Origin: Actinomycetota bacterium
GTDB taxonomy: Bacteria > Actinomycetota > Thermoleophilia > Gaiellales > Gaiellaceae
Reading direction: 5' to 3'
NCBI GenBank assembly: GCA_013821525.1
Contig: JACDGR010000017.1
Coordinates: 1 to 20,069 of the forward strand
DNA: 20,069 bases
Each line of letters starts with the position of its first letter. The first letter of the stretch is position 1. The position numbers were made by a program, and so were the translations under genes. Of this stretch, positions 7,490 to 15,202 are shown one piece after another. Below the pieces are notes generated by a model that was given only the letters and a program-made list of their open reading frames with translations, did not search any database and was not told where the DNA came from.

Positions 7490-8610
7490 CTGCCGCGAAG
7501 AAGCTCGTCATTTGGCGGGCGACATGGCTCCCGCCGTCCGAGACCTTTATTCGTAACCATGTAGAGTCTCTTGGTGAATGGGAGGCAGCTTGCGTGGGTC
7601 TTGAAAGGCAGGAGTCAACCATTTCCCAAGAATCTGACGTGGTGCTTTTTTCCGAGAAATTTCGCGATAGATTTGCACGGCAATTTTTCGTTAGAACTAG
7701 CTGGTCGCCTCGACTGCGTAGATTCCTAAGAGACGGTAGCTTTAGGCTGGTCCATGCTCACTTTGGAATTGATGCGGTGCAAGTAAGTCGTATGTGCCGG
7801 CGACTGGGCTTGCCGCTTATTGTGACCCTGCATGGAGTTGACGTCACGGCGGCAGCAGGGCGAAACGGAATAGCGGGGGCAATTTATCGACGAAGACTAC
7901 GACAAACACTTCGAACTGCAGCGCTCGTTCTTGCTGTGTCAAGCAGTATTGCGGAGCGCGCTTTGGGGCTTGGCGCACAGCCGGAGAATACTCGTGTGCA
8001 TTACCTCGGTTTGCCAGTGATTGGTCAGAACGAAGCTTCGGCCAATGAACGACGGTACGATGTACTCTTCGTCGGACGACTCGTCGAAAAGAAGGGCGCG
8101 TCTGACTTGTTGCGCGCTATGGCGATTTTGTCGACGTGCGGCATGGGCCCAACATGTGGCATCGTTGGCTCAGGCCCGCTAGAAGGAGATCTAAGGCGTC
8201 AATCCGCAGATCAGTGTCCCGACAAAGTTGATTTTCTTGGATTGAAGAGTCCTGATCAGGTAATAGCTTTAATGCGTGCTAGTCGAATCGTAGTCGTCCC
8301 GTCGCGAACGGCGAGAAATGGCGATACAGAGGGATTGCCAATGGTCATTTTGGAGGCTGCGGTGGCGGGTCGAACAGTTGTAGCCTATGCGCATAGTGGC
8401 ATTCCGGAAGTGGTCGTGCATGGCATATCTGGCCTTCTGTGTCCGGAAGGCGACGTCGAAGAACTAGCCAAAAATATCGCTCGGCTATTGTCGGATGATG
8501 CATTGCGGCATGAATTTGAGGTTAATGCCAGAGCTAGAGTCGTGCGTGAGTTTGATATACAGAAGCAGAGTAAAATTCTTGAGTCCCTGTATGACTTGGT
8601 GGATCAGTAG
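7480..8610 (+). CDS. Glycosyltransferase family 4 (GT-B fold), second of two
   Basis: 376 residues from ATG 7480, starting inside the last codons of the previous gene (10-base overlap in another frame), so translation is probably coupled. The N-terminal domain carries WLPPSETFIRNHVESL, a stretch common in colanic-acid type GT4 enzymes, then LVHAHFGIDAV and VTLHGVDVTA. The donor domain has VLFVGRLVEKKGASDLLRAM, GSGPLEGDLR and the E-x7-E motif EGLPMVILE (Glu284, Glu292). It is predicted to be a cytoplasmic retaining transferase acting after or beside the first GT4. It clearly belongs to the same fold but is not a near-duplicate of its neighbour, so the two probably build different linkages. Confidence 0.92.
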   Translation: MELTAAKKLVIWRATWLPPSETFIRNHVESLGEWEAACVGLERQESTISQESDVVLFSEKFRDRFARQFFVRTSWSPRLRRFLRDGSFRLVHAHFGIDAVQVSRMCRRLGLPLIVTLHGVDVTAAAGRNGIAGAIYRRRLRQTLRTAALVLAVSSSIAERALGLGAQPENTRVHYLGLPVIGQNEASANERRYDVLFVGRLVEKKGASDLLRAMAILSTCGMGPTCGIVGSGPLEGDLRRQSADQCPDKVDFLGLKSPDQVIALMRASRIVVVPSRTARNGDTEGLPMVILEAAVAGRTVVAYAHSGIPEVVVHGISGLLCPEGDVEELAKNIARLLSDDALRHEFEVNARARVVREFDIQKQSKILESLYDLVDQ

Positions 8611-8612
8611 CT

Positions 8613-9974
8613 ATGACGCGCGAGCGCGGAATAGCTGCTCAAATTGTGGTCGCCACGACCGGCAATATTGCGATTCCTGTTGCGGCGTTCGCTAGTGCTC
8701 CAATTCTTGCAAGGGTTTTGGGTGTCGAGGAGCGCGGTGTTGTTGCCGCGGGTACTGCACCTTTGTTACTTGCAATCAGCGCTCTGACGCTTGGTATTCC
8801 CGAAGCTGTTACGTATTTTGTCTCAAAGAATGGGCCGAACAGGGCGGCGGTTCTAAAGGCTGTCCAAATTACTTGCCTGGCAGCCCTGCTTGGCATGATC
8901 TTACTCGGCGTGATTGCAACTGCGGTTACTCCCGAGGTGCAGCTATTTATTCTGATGTTGGTTGCGAGCTCGGCGCTAGCGCCAGCGCTGATTGTAGGCG
9001 TTCTGCGGGCGTATGCTGGTGGACTTGGCCTGTGGACGGTGATCTCCTGGGAGCGGTTCATCGGGGCTGTAGCGCGGCTCTTTGCGATCTTGCTCCTGGC
9101 GTGTTCGGGGCAACTTACTGTCTTCACCGGAACTATCGCGATTTCGACTACAACTTTCGTCGGCGGATTTGCCTACATTGGGCTAGCGAAGAGGCGGTTA
9201 CTTGTCGTACGGGAAGCCGGGTCGACAAATCGGGCCGATCTCCTTGCATTCGGATTGCGGTTGTGGCCGGGAGCGTTGGCGGGAATATTGCTTTCTAGGC
9301 TGGATCAAACATTGATGATTGGCCTCACGAAGACCAGCGAATTAGGAATCTATGCTGTTTCTGTAAGTGTTAGTGAAGTGACGCTTGTCTTCAATAGTGC
9401 TGTCCGAGACGTCATGTTTGCTCGGGAGTCACGGCAGGGGTCGCCCGATCGGCTAATGCGAGCGGCTCGAATATCGACCGTAGGAACGCTTATGGCATCG
9501 GTTTGCGCGGGAGTTCTATCCATCTGGATGCTTCCGATATTATTCGGAGAGGAGTTTAGGAATTCTGTTTTTGTCGCAGAGATCCTACTGCTGGGTATTG
9601 TGGCGGGAAATCCTGGCTCGATTGCAGGCGCTGGGCTTAGTGCGAGGGGTCGTCCGTCCCTACGCAGCCTCTCTCTTGTAATAGCTCTATGCGTGAACGT
9701 TGCAGCTGTAGTTGTACTCGTGCCACCGCTAGGGGCAGTTGGTGCTGCTGTTGCTACTGCAGTGGGTAACTTTATTGCCGGTACTTTGAATATTTTTTGG
9801 TTGAGGAGATATTACGGGTTTTCAGCCTTGGGCTTCGTCGTGCCTAATCTGTCCGATCTTCTTGCCGTACGGGCAGTAGTGCGTCGTGTTGTAGGCCCGG
9901 CGGGAGGTCTTCGCCGTTCTGCATTTTGCGGGATGCTCTCGAGTATGAATAGCGAAAGGCGCCAAGGTAAATGA
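8613..9974 (+). CDS. Wzx-type flippase (polysaccharide biosynthesis protein, MOP superfamily)
   Basis: 453 residues from ATG 8613, two bases after the previous stop. About twelve membrane helices are visible. The first is GNIAIPVAAFASAPILARVLGVEERG, in which the conserved LGxExxG-like turn after helix one is typical of polysaccharide flippases. A middle SRLDQTLMIGL segment resembles the DxxMIG repeat seen at the start of the second half of MOP proteins. The C-terminal ~45 residues are basic and hydrophilic. The role is to move the undecaprenyl-linked repeat unit from the cytoplasmic to the outer membrane face for the Wzy-like polymerase. Base composition is lower in GC than at both ends of the window, like the rest of the cassette. 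Its stop overlaps the next ATG by four bases. Confidence 0.9.
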   Translation: MTRERGIAAQIVVATTGNIAIPVAAFASAPILARVLGVEERGVVAAGTAPLLLAISALTLGIPEAVTYFVSKNGPNRAAVLKAVQITCLAALLGMILLGVIATAVTPEVQLFILMLVASSALAPALIVGVLRAYAGGLGLWTVISWERFIGAVARLFAILLLACSGQLTVFTGTIAISTTTFVGGFAYIGLAKRRLLVVREAGSTNRADLLAFGLRLWPGALAGILLSRLDQTLMIGLTKTSELGIYAVSVSVSEVTLVFNSAVRDVMFARESRQGSPDRLMRAARISTVGTLMASVCAGVLSIWMLPILFGEEFRNSVFVAEILLLGIVAGNPGSIAGAGLSARGRPSLRSLSLVIALCVNVAAVVVLVPPLGAVGAAVATAVGNFIAGTLNIFWLRRYYGFSALGFVVPNLSDLLAVRAVVRRVVGPAGGLRRSAFCGMLSSMNSERRQGK

Positions 9975-10945
9975 CAGAAAACGATGGTACGCTAGTTAGC
10001 ATTTGTATTCCTACATATAATGCTGATCTACAGTATCTCGACGAACTGTTATCATCGATAAGGCGGCAGGGCGTCGCTGCTGTCGAGATTGTTGTTGCGG
10101 ACGATGGAAGTAAGAATGTCAAGCAGGTGGAGGAGGTGATAAGTCGGCACGCGCGGAACTTTGTTATCCGTTGGAATGCTCATATCGGAATGGTCGAGAA
10201 TTGGAACTCGGCGGTTTTTCAAGCGTCCGGACGGTACATGATGATTCCAGGCCAAGACGATGTTCTGGCGAATGGCGCCTTGCGACGACTGATAGACCTA
10301 GCCGAGACATACAGGTTAGACCTGAGTCTCGGGGCGGAGGGATACATTGATAGTAAAGGGCTCCGGCGCCCGCGCCCTGGATTTGGTGCATCACGAGCGA
10401 AGATATTTGCCGATGAACCATGTGCACTTGATGCGCAGGCCGTGCTCCGACTCGGGTTGCTTTACGGCAATGTCATCGGCGATCCATGTGTTGCTTTGAT
10501 GCGACGAGAGTTTTTGCAATCGATAGGAGGCTTCGATCCGAAGTTCAGACATGCGTGCGATCTTGAACTTTGGATGCGCATGGCAGCTAGTGGTGCTACA
10601 ATTGGCCGAACTCCGGAGGTTGTCGCGCTGCGTCGTATTCATTCCGCGAATGCGACCGTGTCGCATGTCAAAACTGGCGTGGCTCAGGAAGATCGGACAC
10701 TAATTCACGCTCTTTATTGCGAGTATTTGACTGATGATTACCAGTGGAATCGATCTGTTGCGCGCCTCTATACTCATGGATTTTTTGACTTAGTTCGTGG
10801 TGGTGGTGTTAAGTCTCTATGGCAGGCGGGTTTACGTGGCCCTGCGCTAGAAAGGGTGCGAGCGCTCGTGGATGATTGTTGTGAAAATGTTGGTATTCGA
10901 TCGGCGCATGGGCGGAGATGGGGTGGCGTGGGTTTGGGTAAATAA
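9971..10945 (+). CDS. Glycosyltransferase family 2, last gene of the cassette
   Basis: 324 residues from ATG 9971, overlapping the flippase stop (ATGA). LVSICIPTYNADLQYLDELLSSI and EIVVADDGS (Asp44-Asp45) mark the GT2 nucleotide-binding half. MMIPGQDDVLANGALRRL has QDD at Gln95-Asp97 as the DxD-equivalent metal site. HACDLELWMRMAASG is the acceptor/catalytic region, with the family's ED/LE-W motif. No membrane segment is evident. It is probably an inverting transferase that contributes a sugar to the repeat unit. About 80-105 bases after its stop the IS1634-type element begins, and the gene itself appears complete, so the IS did not truncate it. No clear terminator is visible between them. 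Confidence 0.9.
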   Translation: MTENDGTLVSICIPTYNADLQYLDELLSSIRRQGVAAVEIVVADDGSKNVKQVEEVISRHARNFVIRWNAHIGMVENWNSAVFQASGRYMMIPGQDDVLANGALRRLIDLAETYRLDLSLGAEGYIDSKGLRRPRPGFGASRAKIFADEPCALDAQAVLRLGLLYGNVIGDPCVALMRREFLQSIGGFDPKFRHACDLELWMRMAASGATIGRTPEVVALRRIHSANATVSHVKTGVAQEDRTLIHALYCEYLTDDYQWNRSVARLYTHGFFDLVRGGGVKSLWQAGLRGPALERVRALVDDCCENVGIRSAHGRRWGGVGLGK

Positions 10946-11023
10946 GTTAGATTGTAGAACGGTTCGGCGTGGTTGAAATTCGTGCGATGAGTTGAAGTTC
11001 TTCGGTAGTGTTGCGGGGTCGGA

Positions 11024-12915
11024 GTTTGGCCTAACCTGAGATGCACGGGTTTAGTGCCCCGGCGCAGTGTTCGCGGTAGTCGGTCGAGCAGGGCGCGAGC
11101 GTCGCCGGTGATCTGTGGGGCCTGCGGTGGTGGGGTGCCCGCCGAGTTCGAGGCGGACAGTTCTTGGCGGTCGCAGCGTGCGGACGAGTTTCTCGATCGA
11201 GGCCCTCGTGGTGTCCTGCAGATACTGGCTAACCGCGAGCGCGGCGAACACCACGGTCAAATGCGCTTCGATGGCGTCGCGTTCGCGGTGGAAGATCGGC
11301 CGGGCCCGTAGGTCGGATTTGGCCATGCGGAAGCTCTTCTCCACCTGCCACAGGTCGTGATAGCGGCGTGCGGTGCGCACGAACCGGCGGATCGACCAGC
11401 CGGTGCGCTCTTCCACGTAGCGGCCGACCGCGAGCGCGGCGAACACGACGCTCAGGTGGGCCTCGATCGACTCGCGCTTGTGGTGGTAGATCGGGCGCGC
11501 GGCCAGGTCGTGCTTCGACATGCGGAACGAGGCCTCGATCGCGAACAGCCGGTGGTAGGCGTCGATCACGAACTCCGGGGTGACCGGTGTGCCGTCGGGG
11601 CAGGCGGCGAGGTTGGTGGTGTAACCCTTCCATCCGGCCGGCGCGCGGGCCTTGGCCTCCAAGGTGCGGTTCACGCTCTTGTCGGCGCCGACCAGGCGGA
11701 TGAACCGGTTGCGCTTGACCGGCGCCTTCCCGGCGACGGCGTGTTCGGCCTTGGCGACCTGTTCGTCGATGCCGTGCAGGCTGCGCCGGGCCCGGTCGGC
11801 CCGGTACTGGTAGTAGATGACTTGGTCACGACGCTGATCGCGCGGCCCGGCGGGCCAAGGCTGGGTCAGGATCAGCCCGTCCGGTGGCGACTGGTCGGGA
11901 TGCTCGCGCCGCCACTGCGCCACGACGTAGGGGATGTCGGGGATCTTCGTGCCGAGGATGAACGACAGCTGCGCGGCCTCGATGGCCTGCTTGTTGCCCG
12001 CGGAGATCATGCCCGCGTCGGCGACGATCGTGACGTCAGGAAGCTGGTGGGCGGCCATGAACGCTTCGATCGTGGGCACCATGGTGGTGGTCTCGGCGGT
12101 GTTACCCTCGAACGCCTCCACCATCAGCGGAAACCCCGCCGCGTCGGTCAACAGCCCGATGGTGATCTGCGGCTCCAGGCGGCGTTCCTTGGAGAACCCC
12201 GGCTCGCGGAACCCGTCACCTCGGTCGGTCTCGAAGTAGAGCGTGCTGACGTCATATAAGACCAGCGACGCCGGCCCCAGTCGGGCGTGTGCCGCGCAGG
12301 CCTTGGCGAGCTTGCGCCGCAACCCGTCCTCGGCGTAACCACGCAGGCGCCGGTTGACGGTGCGATACGACGGCGCGTCGACACCGACCTCGGCCAACAC
12401 CCGCAGGCTGTCGAGCTTGCTGGTGGGCTCGATGATCCGCGCCAACACCAGCTGCCGGAACACCTCATCCCGACCGACGGCCCGGTCGAACCCGAGCGCG
12501 TCGTAGGCGCCACTGAGCCCGTCCCACAGCGGCCCCATCCGCGAGGAGGCGATCTCCAACGGCCTCGCCGACGGGCTCGGTGACAAGACCGCCGGGCCGC
12601 CGGGGCCGATCGAAGCTCCCAGACCGAGATCCAACTCGCCCTGCCCACCGGCCAATCGCTGCCGCGCCGCGGCCTGCAGCGCTTCAAGCTCCAGATCGTC
12701 GTGGGCCGACCCGACATGCTCGATCGTGCGCGATCCCCGCCGCGAGCCGTGCACGATCTGCACCGCCCGCGCCCCCGACGCCGTCCGCACAGTGCGCACG
12801 TAGGCCACAACCCGACAGGCTACGAGATCGACTTAGTGCGCCAATTCGACCGTCCCGACAGCGAACCCGCAGGTCAACACCACTGCCTCACCGCAAGATC
12901 AACAACTTGGCAAAA
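11024..12915 (-). mobile_element. IS1634-family insertion element (ends tentative)
   Basis: The element holds a single transposase gene on the minus strand. Its ends are proposed from a weak inverted match between 11024-11050 (gtttggcc...gcacgggt) and the complement of 12890-12915 (ttttgcca...cttgcggt). The match needs a gap and is far from perfect, and I see no convincing target-site duplication. The element separates the polymer cassette from the regulator/phosphatase/priming genes. The right boundary falls in an unidentified minus-strand frame. Confidence 0.45.
11051..12808 (-). CDS. IS1634-family transposase with internally duplicated Glu-containing block
   Basis: 585 residues. The N-terminus MAYVRTVRTASGARAVQIV with EHVGSAHDD is typical of actinobacterial IS1634 transposases. 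The DDE nuclease residues are visible as LYDVSTLYFE (Asp186), IVADAGMIS (Asp264) and the Glu of ASFRMSKHD. That last block occurs twice: IEASFRMSKHDLAARPI (Glu425) and VEKSFRMAKSDLRARPI (Glu490), each followed by IEAHL-VVFAALAV, exactly 65 residues (195 bases) apart. The two copies differ at many positions, so this looks like a join between two related IS copies rather than a fresh tandem duplication. The junction is near RTARRYHDLW, after what would be one parent's C-terminal region. The last ~25 residues are unlike the family; another frame in 11074-11120 encodes ITGDARALLDRLPRTL, so a late frameshift is likely. It is probably inactive. Confidence 0.88.
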   Translation of the reverse strand: MAYVRTVRTASGARAVQIVHGSRRGSRTIEHVGSAHDDLELEALQAAARQRLAGGQGELDLGLGASIGPGGPAVLSPSPSARPLEIASSRMGPLWDGLSGAYDALGFDRAVGRDEVFRQLVLARIIEPTSKLDSLRVLAEVGVDAPSYRTVNRRLRGYAEDGLRRKLAKACAAHARLGPASLVLYDVSTLYFETDRGDGFREPGFSKERRLEPQITIGLLTDAAGFPLMVEAFEGNTAETTTMVPTIEAFMAAHQLPDVTIVADAGMISAGNKQAIEAAQLSFILGTKIPDIPYVVAQWRREHPDQSPPDGLILTQPWPAGPRDQRRDQVIYYQYRADRARRSLHGIDEQVAKAEHAVAGKAPVKRNRFIRLVGADKSVNRTLEAKARAPAGWKGYTTNLAACPDGTPVTPEFVIDAYHRLFAIEASFRMSKHDLAARPIYHHKRESIEAHLSVVFAALAVGRYVEERTGWSIRRFVRTARRYHDLWQVEKSFRMAKSDLRARPIFHRERDAIEAHLTVVFAALAVSQYLQDTTRASIEKLVRTLRPPRTVRLELGGHPTTAGPTDHRRRSRPARPTTANTAPGH

Positions 12916-13090
12916 GTCAGGTCCTCGACGCATTCGCGTTGAGCGAGTGCCGCCTCCGGATCTCCCGACCGCAGGCGGCCCGTCAACCTACGGGCTGTGA
13001 GTGCGCCCAACCTGCGCAGCGCCGCGGGCAACAATTCCTCGTAGGGCGAGGCCTCGTCGCCAGGGCGAATCTCGCTACCGGATCCGGCTG
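12916..13090 (-). pseudogene. Unidentified minus-strand coding fragment next to the IS end
   Basis: I do not recognise this fragment. A minus-strand frame encodes GDEASPYEELLPAALRRLGA, then TARRLTGRLRSGDPEAALAQ and ECVEDLTFAK before running into the proposed IS end, with a stop at 12888-12890. The composition (helical, Leu/Ala/Arg/Glu) looks like real protein rather than a shadow, but no start or full domain is visible. It may be the tail of a gene cut by the IS. The rest of 12809-13200 shows no other gene I can support. Confidence 0.25.
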
Positions 13091-13199
13091 ACCATCGGAG
13101 TACTCCGCGGGATGACGACGAACGGTAGCGGCGGGCGGCGAATCGTTGCACCGTTCGGTGCCCGCTGGGCCGCAACCTTCACTGCCTCACCCTGTCTCG

Positions 13200-13750
13200 C
13201 GGTCGGGCATGCGGCGGTACTGCTGCTCTGCTGCGTCGTCGTGGCGCGTTGGGCAATCGGAGCGTGGCTACCGGGTGAGGGTGGGCAGCGGCTGCACGTC
13301 AGCGTCATCGTGGAGCTGGCGGTGCGGGAGTCGCGGTCCGGGTCGGCCCGGCTCGAGTGCGGTGCGGGCACACTGTCGGACGCCGTCACCGCCGAGCAGG
13401 GCCAGCGCTGGGCGTGCGACGCCGAGCTGGTGCCGATCGTGCTCGGTGCCGCAGGGGAGCCGTTGGATGTCGGGCGCACGCGCAGGCTGGCTAACCGGGC
13501 GATGCGGCGGGCGCTGGAGCAGCGCGACGGCGGCTGTGCCTTCCGGGGCTGCGAGTGTCGGTCGCGTGGACCGCCGCGCGCCACGTGCGGCAATGGGCCG
13601 ACGGCGGCGACACCGTGCTGGGCAATCTCGTACTCATCCGCACCCACCACCACGGCGTTGTCCACGAGGCGAGTGGTCGATCACCACGGAGAACGGGTTT
13701 CCGTGTCCCCTCCGCCGCCCTGGATACCGGCTGGCCGCGGCGTAGTGTGA
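13200..13750 (+). pseudogene. DUF222 / HNH endonuclease (13E12-like) remnant with several frameshifts
   Basis: In one frame the text PGEGGQRLHVSVIVELAV, then RWACDAELVPIVLGAAGEPL and DVGRTRRLANRAMRRALEQR followed by DGGCAFRGC, is the C-terminal part of actinobacterial DUF222 proteins leading into the HNH domain. At about 13555 it moves to a second frame (WTAARHVRQWADGGDTVLGN, then LVLIRTHHHGVVHE). Near 13665 it moves to a third (EWSITTENGFP), and after 13700 back to the first (PPPPWIPAGRG). Three frameshifts within 200 bases and an N-terminus that is absent or unrecognisable show a dead gene. The usual HH pair before the WADGG turn reads RH, and the CxxHHH cysteine is lost. Such genes are multicopy in many actinobacteria, and their remnants mark recombination-prone spots. 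Confidence 0.8.
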
Positions 13751-13815
13751 TGCAACCAACGCGATCTTGTGGGCCGAGTGCCGGTCATTGCTTAGGCCGT
13801 TGAGACGGTCGGAAA

Positions 13816-13872
13816 CCGCTCCTCGCGCGAGAGCTGCGTTTGGGCGCCACAACTGGCGCCCACCCTTAACAC
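13816..13872 (+). promoter_or_regulatory. Conserved two-hairpin element, copy 2
   Basis: The partner of 1216-1272. The 15-base block accgctcctcgcgcg (13816-13830) and the 10-base block acccttaaca (13863-13872) are identical and separated by the same 32 bases. The downstream stem is GGGCGCC 13843-13849 with GGCGCCC 13856-13862, a perfect 7-base stem with a six-base loop, differing in sequence from copy 1 but ending at the same position. A short upstream stem, GCTC 13819-13822 with GAGC 13832-13835, also has an equivalent in copy 1. It lies 61 bases before the GTG of the LuxR-type regulator, so it may be a leader or operator for that gene and the phosphatase. Confidence 0.6.
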
Positions 13873-13933
13873 GGCCCGATCTTGCAGCGACTATCCGAAG
13901 TCGGTTTGTCCGCGGTGAGGGGGTCTGGGTGCA

Positions 13934-14548
13934 GTGACCAAACCTGCTACGAGGGCAGTGGTGGTGCACGGCTTGCATGATCTCCTCGGCACCTCACTCG
14001 TCACCGCTCTCTACGCGCGCGGCTTCGAGGTGGTTGCAACCGAGCCCTCGCCCGACAGCTCCGGGATCGTGCTCGTCGACCTTGACGTGCCTGGCTCCGT
14101 TGGTGCGGTCGAACGAGCCTCGAGCGATGGCTGGATCGTCATCGGTCTGGCGGGGGACGACCGCGCAACCGTCGGTGCCGCCATCGCAGCGGGGGCAATC
14201 GGTTATTTCCGCAAGTCAGGGTCGTTGGCCGACCTCGCGGATCTCCTCCATGACGCCGCCGCAGGCCGAGCCGTGATCGAGCCCGCCGAGCGCGAGCGGC
14301 TCTGGTCGGCGCACCGCGCTGTGGAGCAACAGCGGCAGGCATGGGCCGAAGGTCTCAAGCGGTTGAGCTCACGCGAATACGAGATGCTACGACTCCTCGA
14401 CGAGGGGCTGCGTGCCAGCGATATCGCCGAGCGGCTGTTCCTGAGCATCGCTACGGTCCGTACTCACATCCAGAACGTGCTCAACAAGCTGGAAGCAGGC
14501 TCGCAGGAGAAGGCGCTGACCATCTACCGTTCGATGGTGCATCAGTAG
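13934..14548 (+). CDS. Atypical NarL/LuxR-type response regulator
   Basis: 204 residues from GTG 13934, with gaggggg about ten bases before it. The C-terminal ~60 residues are a LuxR-type helix-turn-helix: LSSREYEMLRLLDEGLRASD, then IAERLFLSIATVRTHIQNVLNKL. The N-terminal ~125 residues have receiver-domain strand order, but the acidic pair near residue 12 is replaced (VVVHGLHD). A candidate phosphoacceptor Asp is in LVDLDVPG (Asp49 or Asp51). The Thr/Ser switch position lies in IGLAGDD, with no Thr or Ser, while Lys in GYFRKSG is kept. It is probably a pseudo-receiver controlled without ordinary phosphorylation. No histidine kinase gene is adjacent. It is 21 bases upstream of the phosphatase gene and probably cotranscribed, which suggests it regulates polysaccharide genes here. 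Confidence 0.85.
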   Translation: MTKPATRAVVVHGLHDLLGTSLVTALYARGFEVVATEPSPDSSGIVLVDLDVPGSVGAVERASSDGWIVIGLAGDDRATVGAAIAAGAIGYFRKSGSLADLADLLHDAAAGRAVIEPAERERLWSAHRAVEQQRQAWAEGLKRLSSREYEMLRLLDEGLRASDIAERLFLSIATVRTHIQNVLNKLEAGSQEKALTIYRSMVHQ

Positions 14549-14569
14549 AGCATCGGCGACAATATACGC

Positions 14570-15202
14570 ATGGGCCGTCACCGCGCGAAGGCTGAAGCCG
14601 GGTTCCGGCTACTCTTCGTGTGCACCGGCAACATCTGCCGCTCGCCGTTCGCCGAGATCATCACCCGCCATTTGATCATCGGGCGGCTCGGCGGGAAGGC
14701 TGCTTCGGCATTCGTCGTATCGAGCGCAGGCGTCCGCGCGGTTCACGGCTCCGGCATGCATCCCGACTCGCGGGCCGAACTCGCTCCGTGGGGCTTGGAT
14801 GGCAGAGAAGCAGAGCGGTTCGTCGCCCGCCAACTCCGATCGGCGATGGTGCTGGAATCCGACCTCGTGCTGGGGGCTACCCCGCGGCACCGTTCAGCGA
14901 TTGTAGAGCGGGCGCCAGCAGCGCTGCCGATAGCGTTCAGCCTCCGCGAGTTCGCTCGGCTCTCTGAGGCCGTGGATCCCGACGAACTGCCCGAGGACCC
15001 GGTTGAACGCGCGCGGGCGCTGGTCGAGCTGGCGCGGGCGCAGCGAGGTCTGGTGCCGCCGCCTGAGGACGGCGACGAGATTCCCGACCCGATCAGCGGC
15101 CCGCAGGCGGCACACCACAGCTCGGCGTTGCTGATCCGGGAGGCCGCTCAACGCGTCGCCGACGTGATGCTGCCCGCGGTGCCCGCAGTCCGCGGTCAGT
15201 AA
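14570..15202 (+). CDS. Low-molecular-weight protein tyrosine phosphatase (Wzb/Ptp type)
   Basis: 210 residues from ATG 14570; no clear Shine-Dalgarno sequence precedes it. The P-loop LLFVCTGNICRSPFAE holds the nucleophile Cys18 and Arg24 of the C-x5-R signature. IPDPISG near the C-terminus carries the general-acid Asp (Asp173) of the DP motif. It is longer than the roughly 150-residue minimal enzyme because of a basic N-terminal extension and an Arg/Ala/Glu-rich insertion around residues 125-165, a length common in actinobacterial homologues. Expected role: dephosphorylating the tyrosine tail of the BY-kinase at 2461-3942 to cycle polymer assembly, in the cytoplasm. Its stop overlaps the convergent sugar-transferase stop (15196-15202). 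Confidence 0.9.
   Translation: MGRHRAKAEAGFRLLFVCTGNICRSPFAEIITRHLIIGRLGGKAASAFVVSSAGVRAVHGSGMHPDSRAELAPWGLDGREAERFVARQLRSAMVLESDLVLGATPRHRSAIVERAPAALPIAFSLREFARLSEAVDPDELPEDPVERARALVELARAQRGLVPPPEDGDEIPDPISGPQAAHHSSALLIREAAQRVADVMLPAVPAVRGQ

Noticed and set aside
11357..12259. 300-codon plus-strand open frame across the IS
   Set aside because: It lies antisense inside the transposase gene, is rich in Arg/Gly/Asp/Ala, shows no domain, and is the usual GC-rich shadow.
11010..12925. Exact terminal inverted repeats and target-site duplication of the IS
   Set aside because: Only a weak, gapped inverted match was found and no convincing direct repeat flanks it, so the IS ends are marked tentative.
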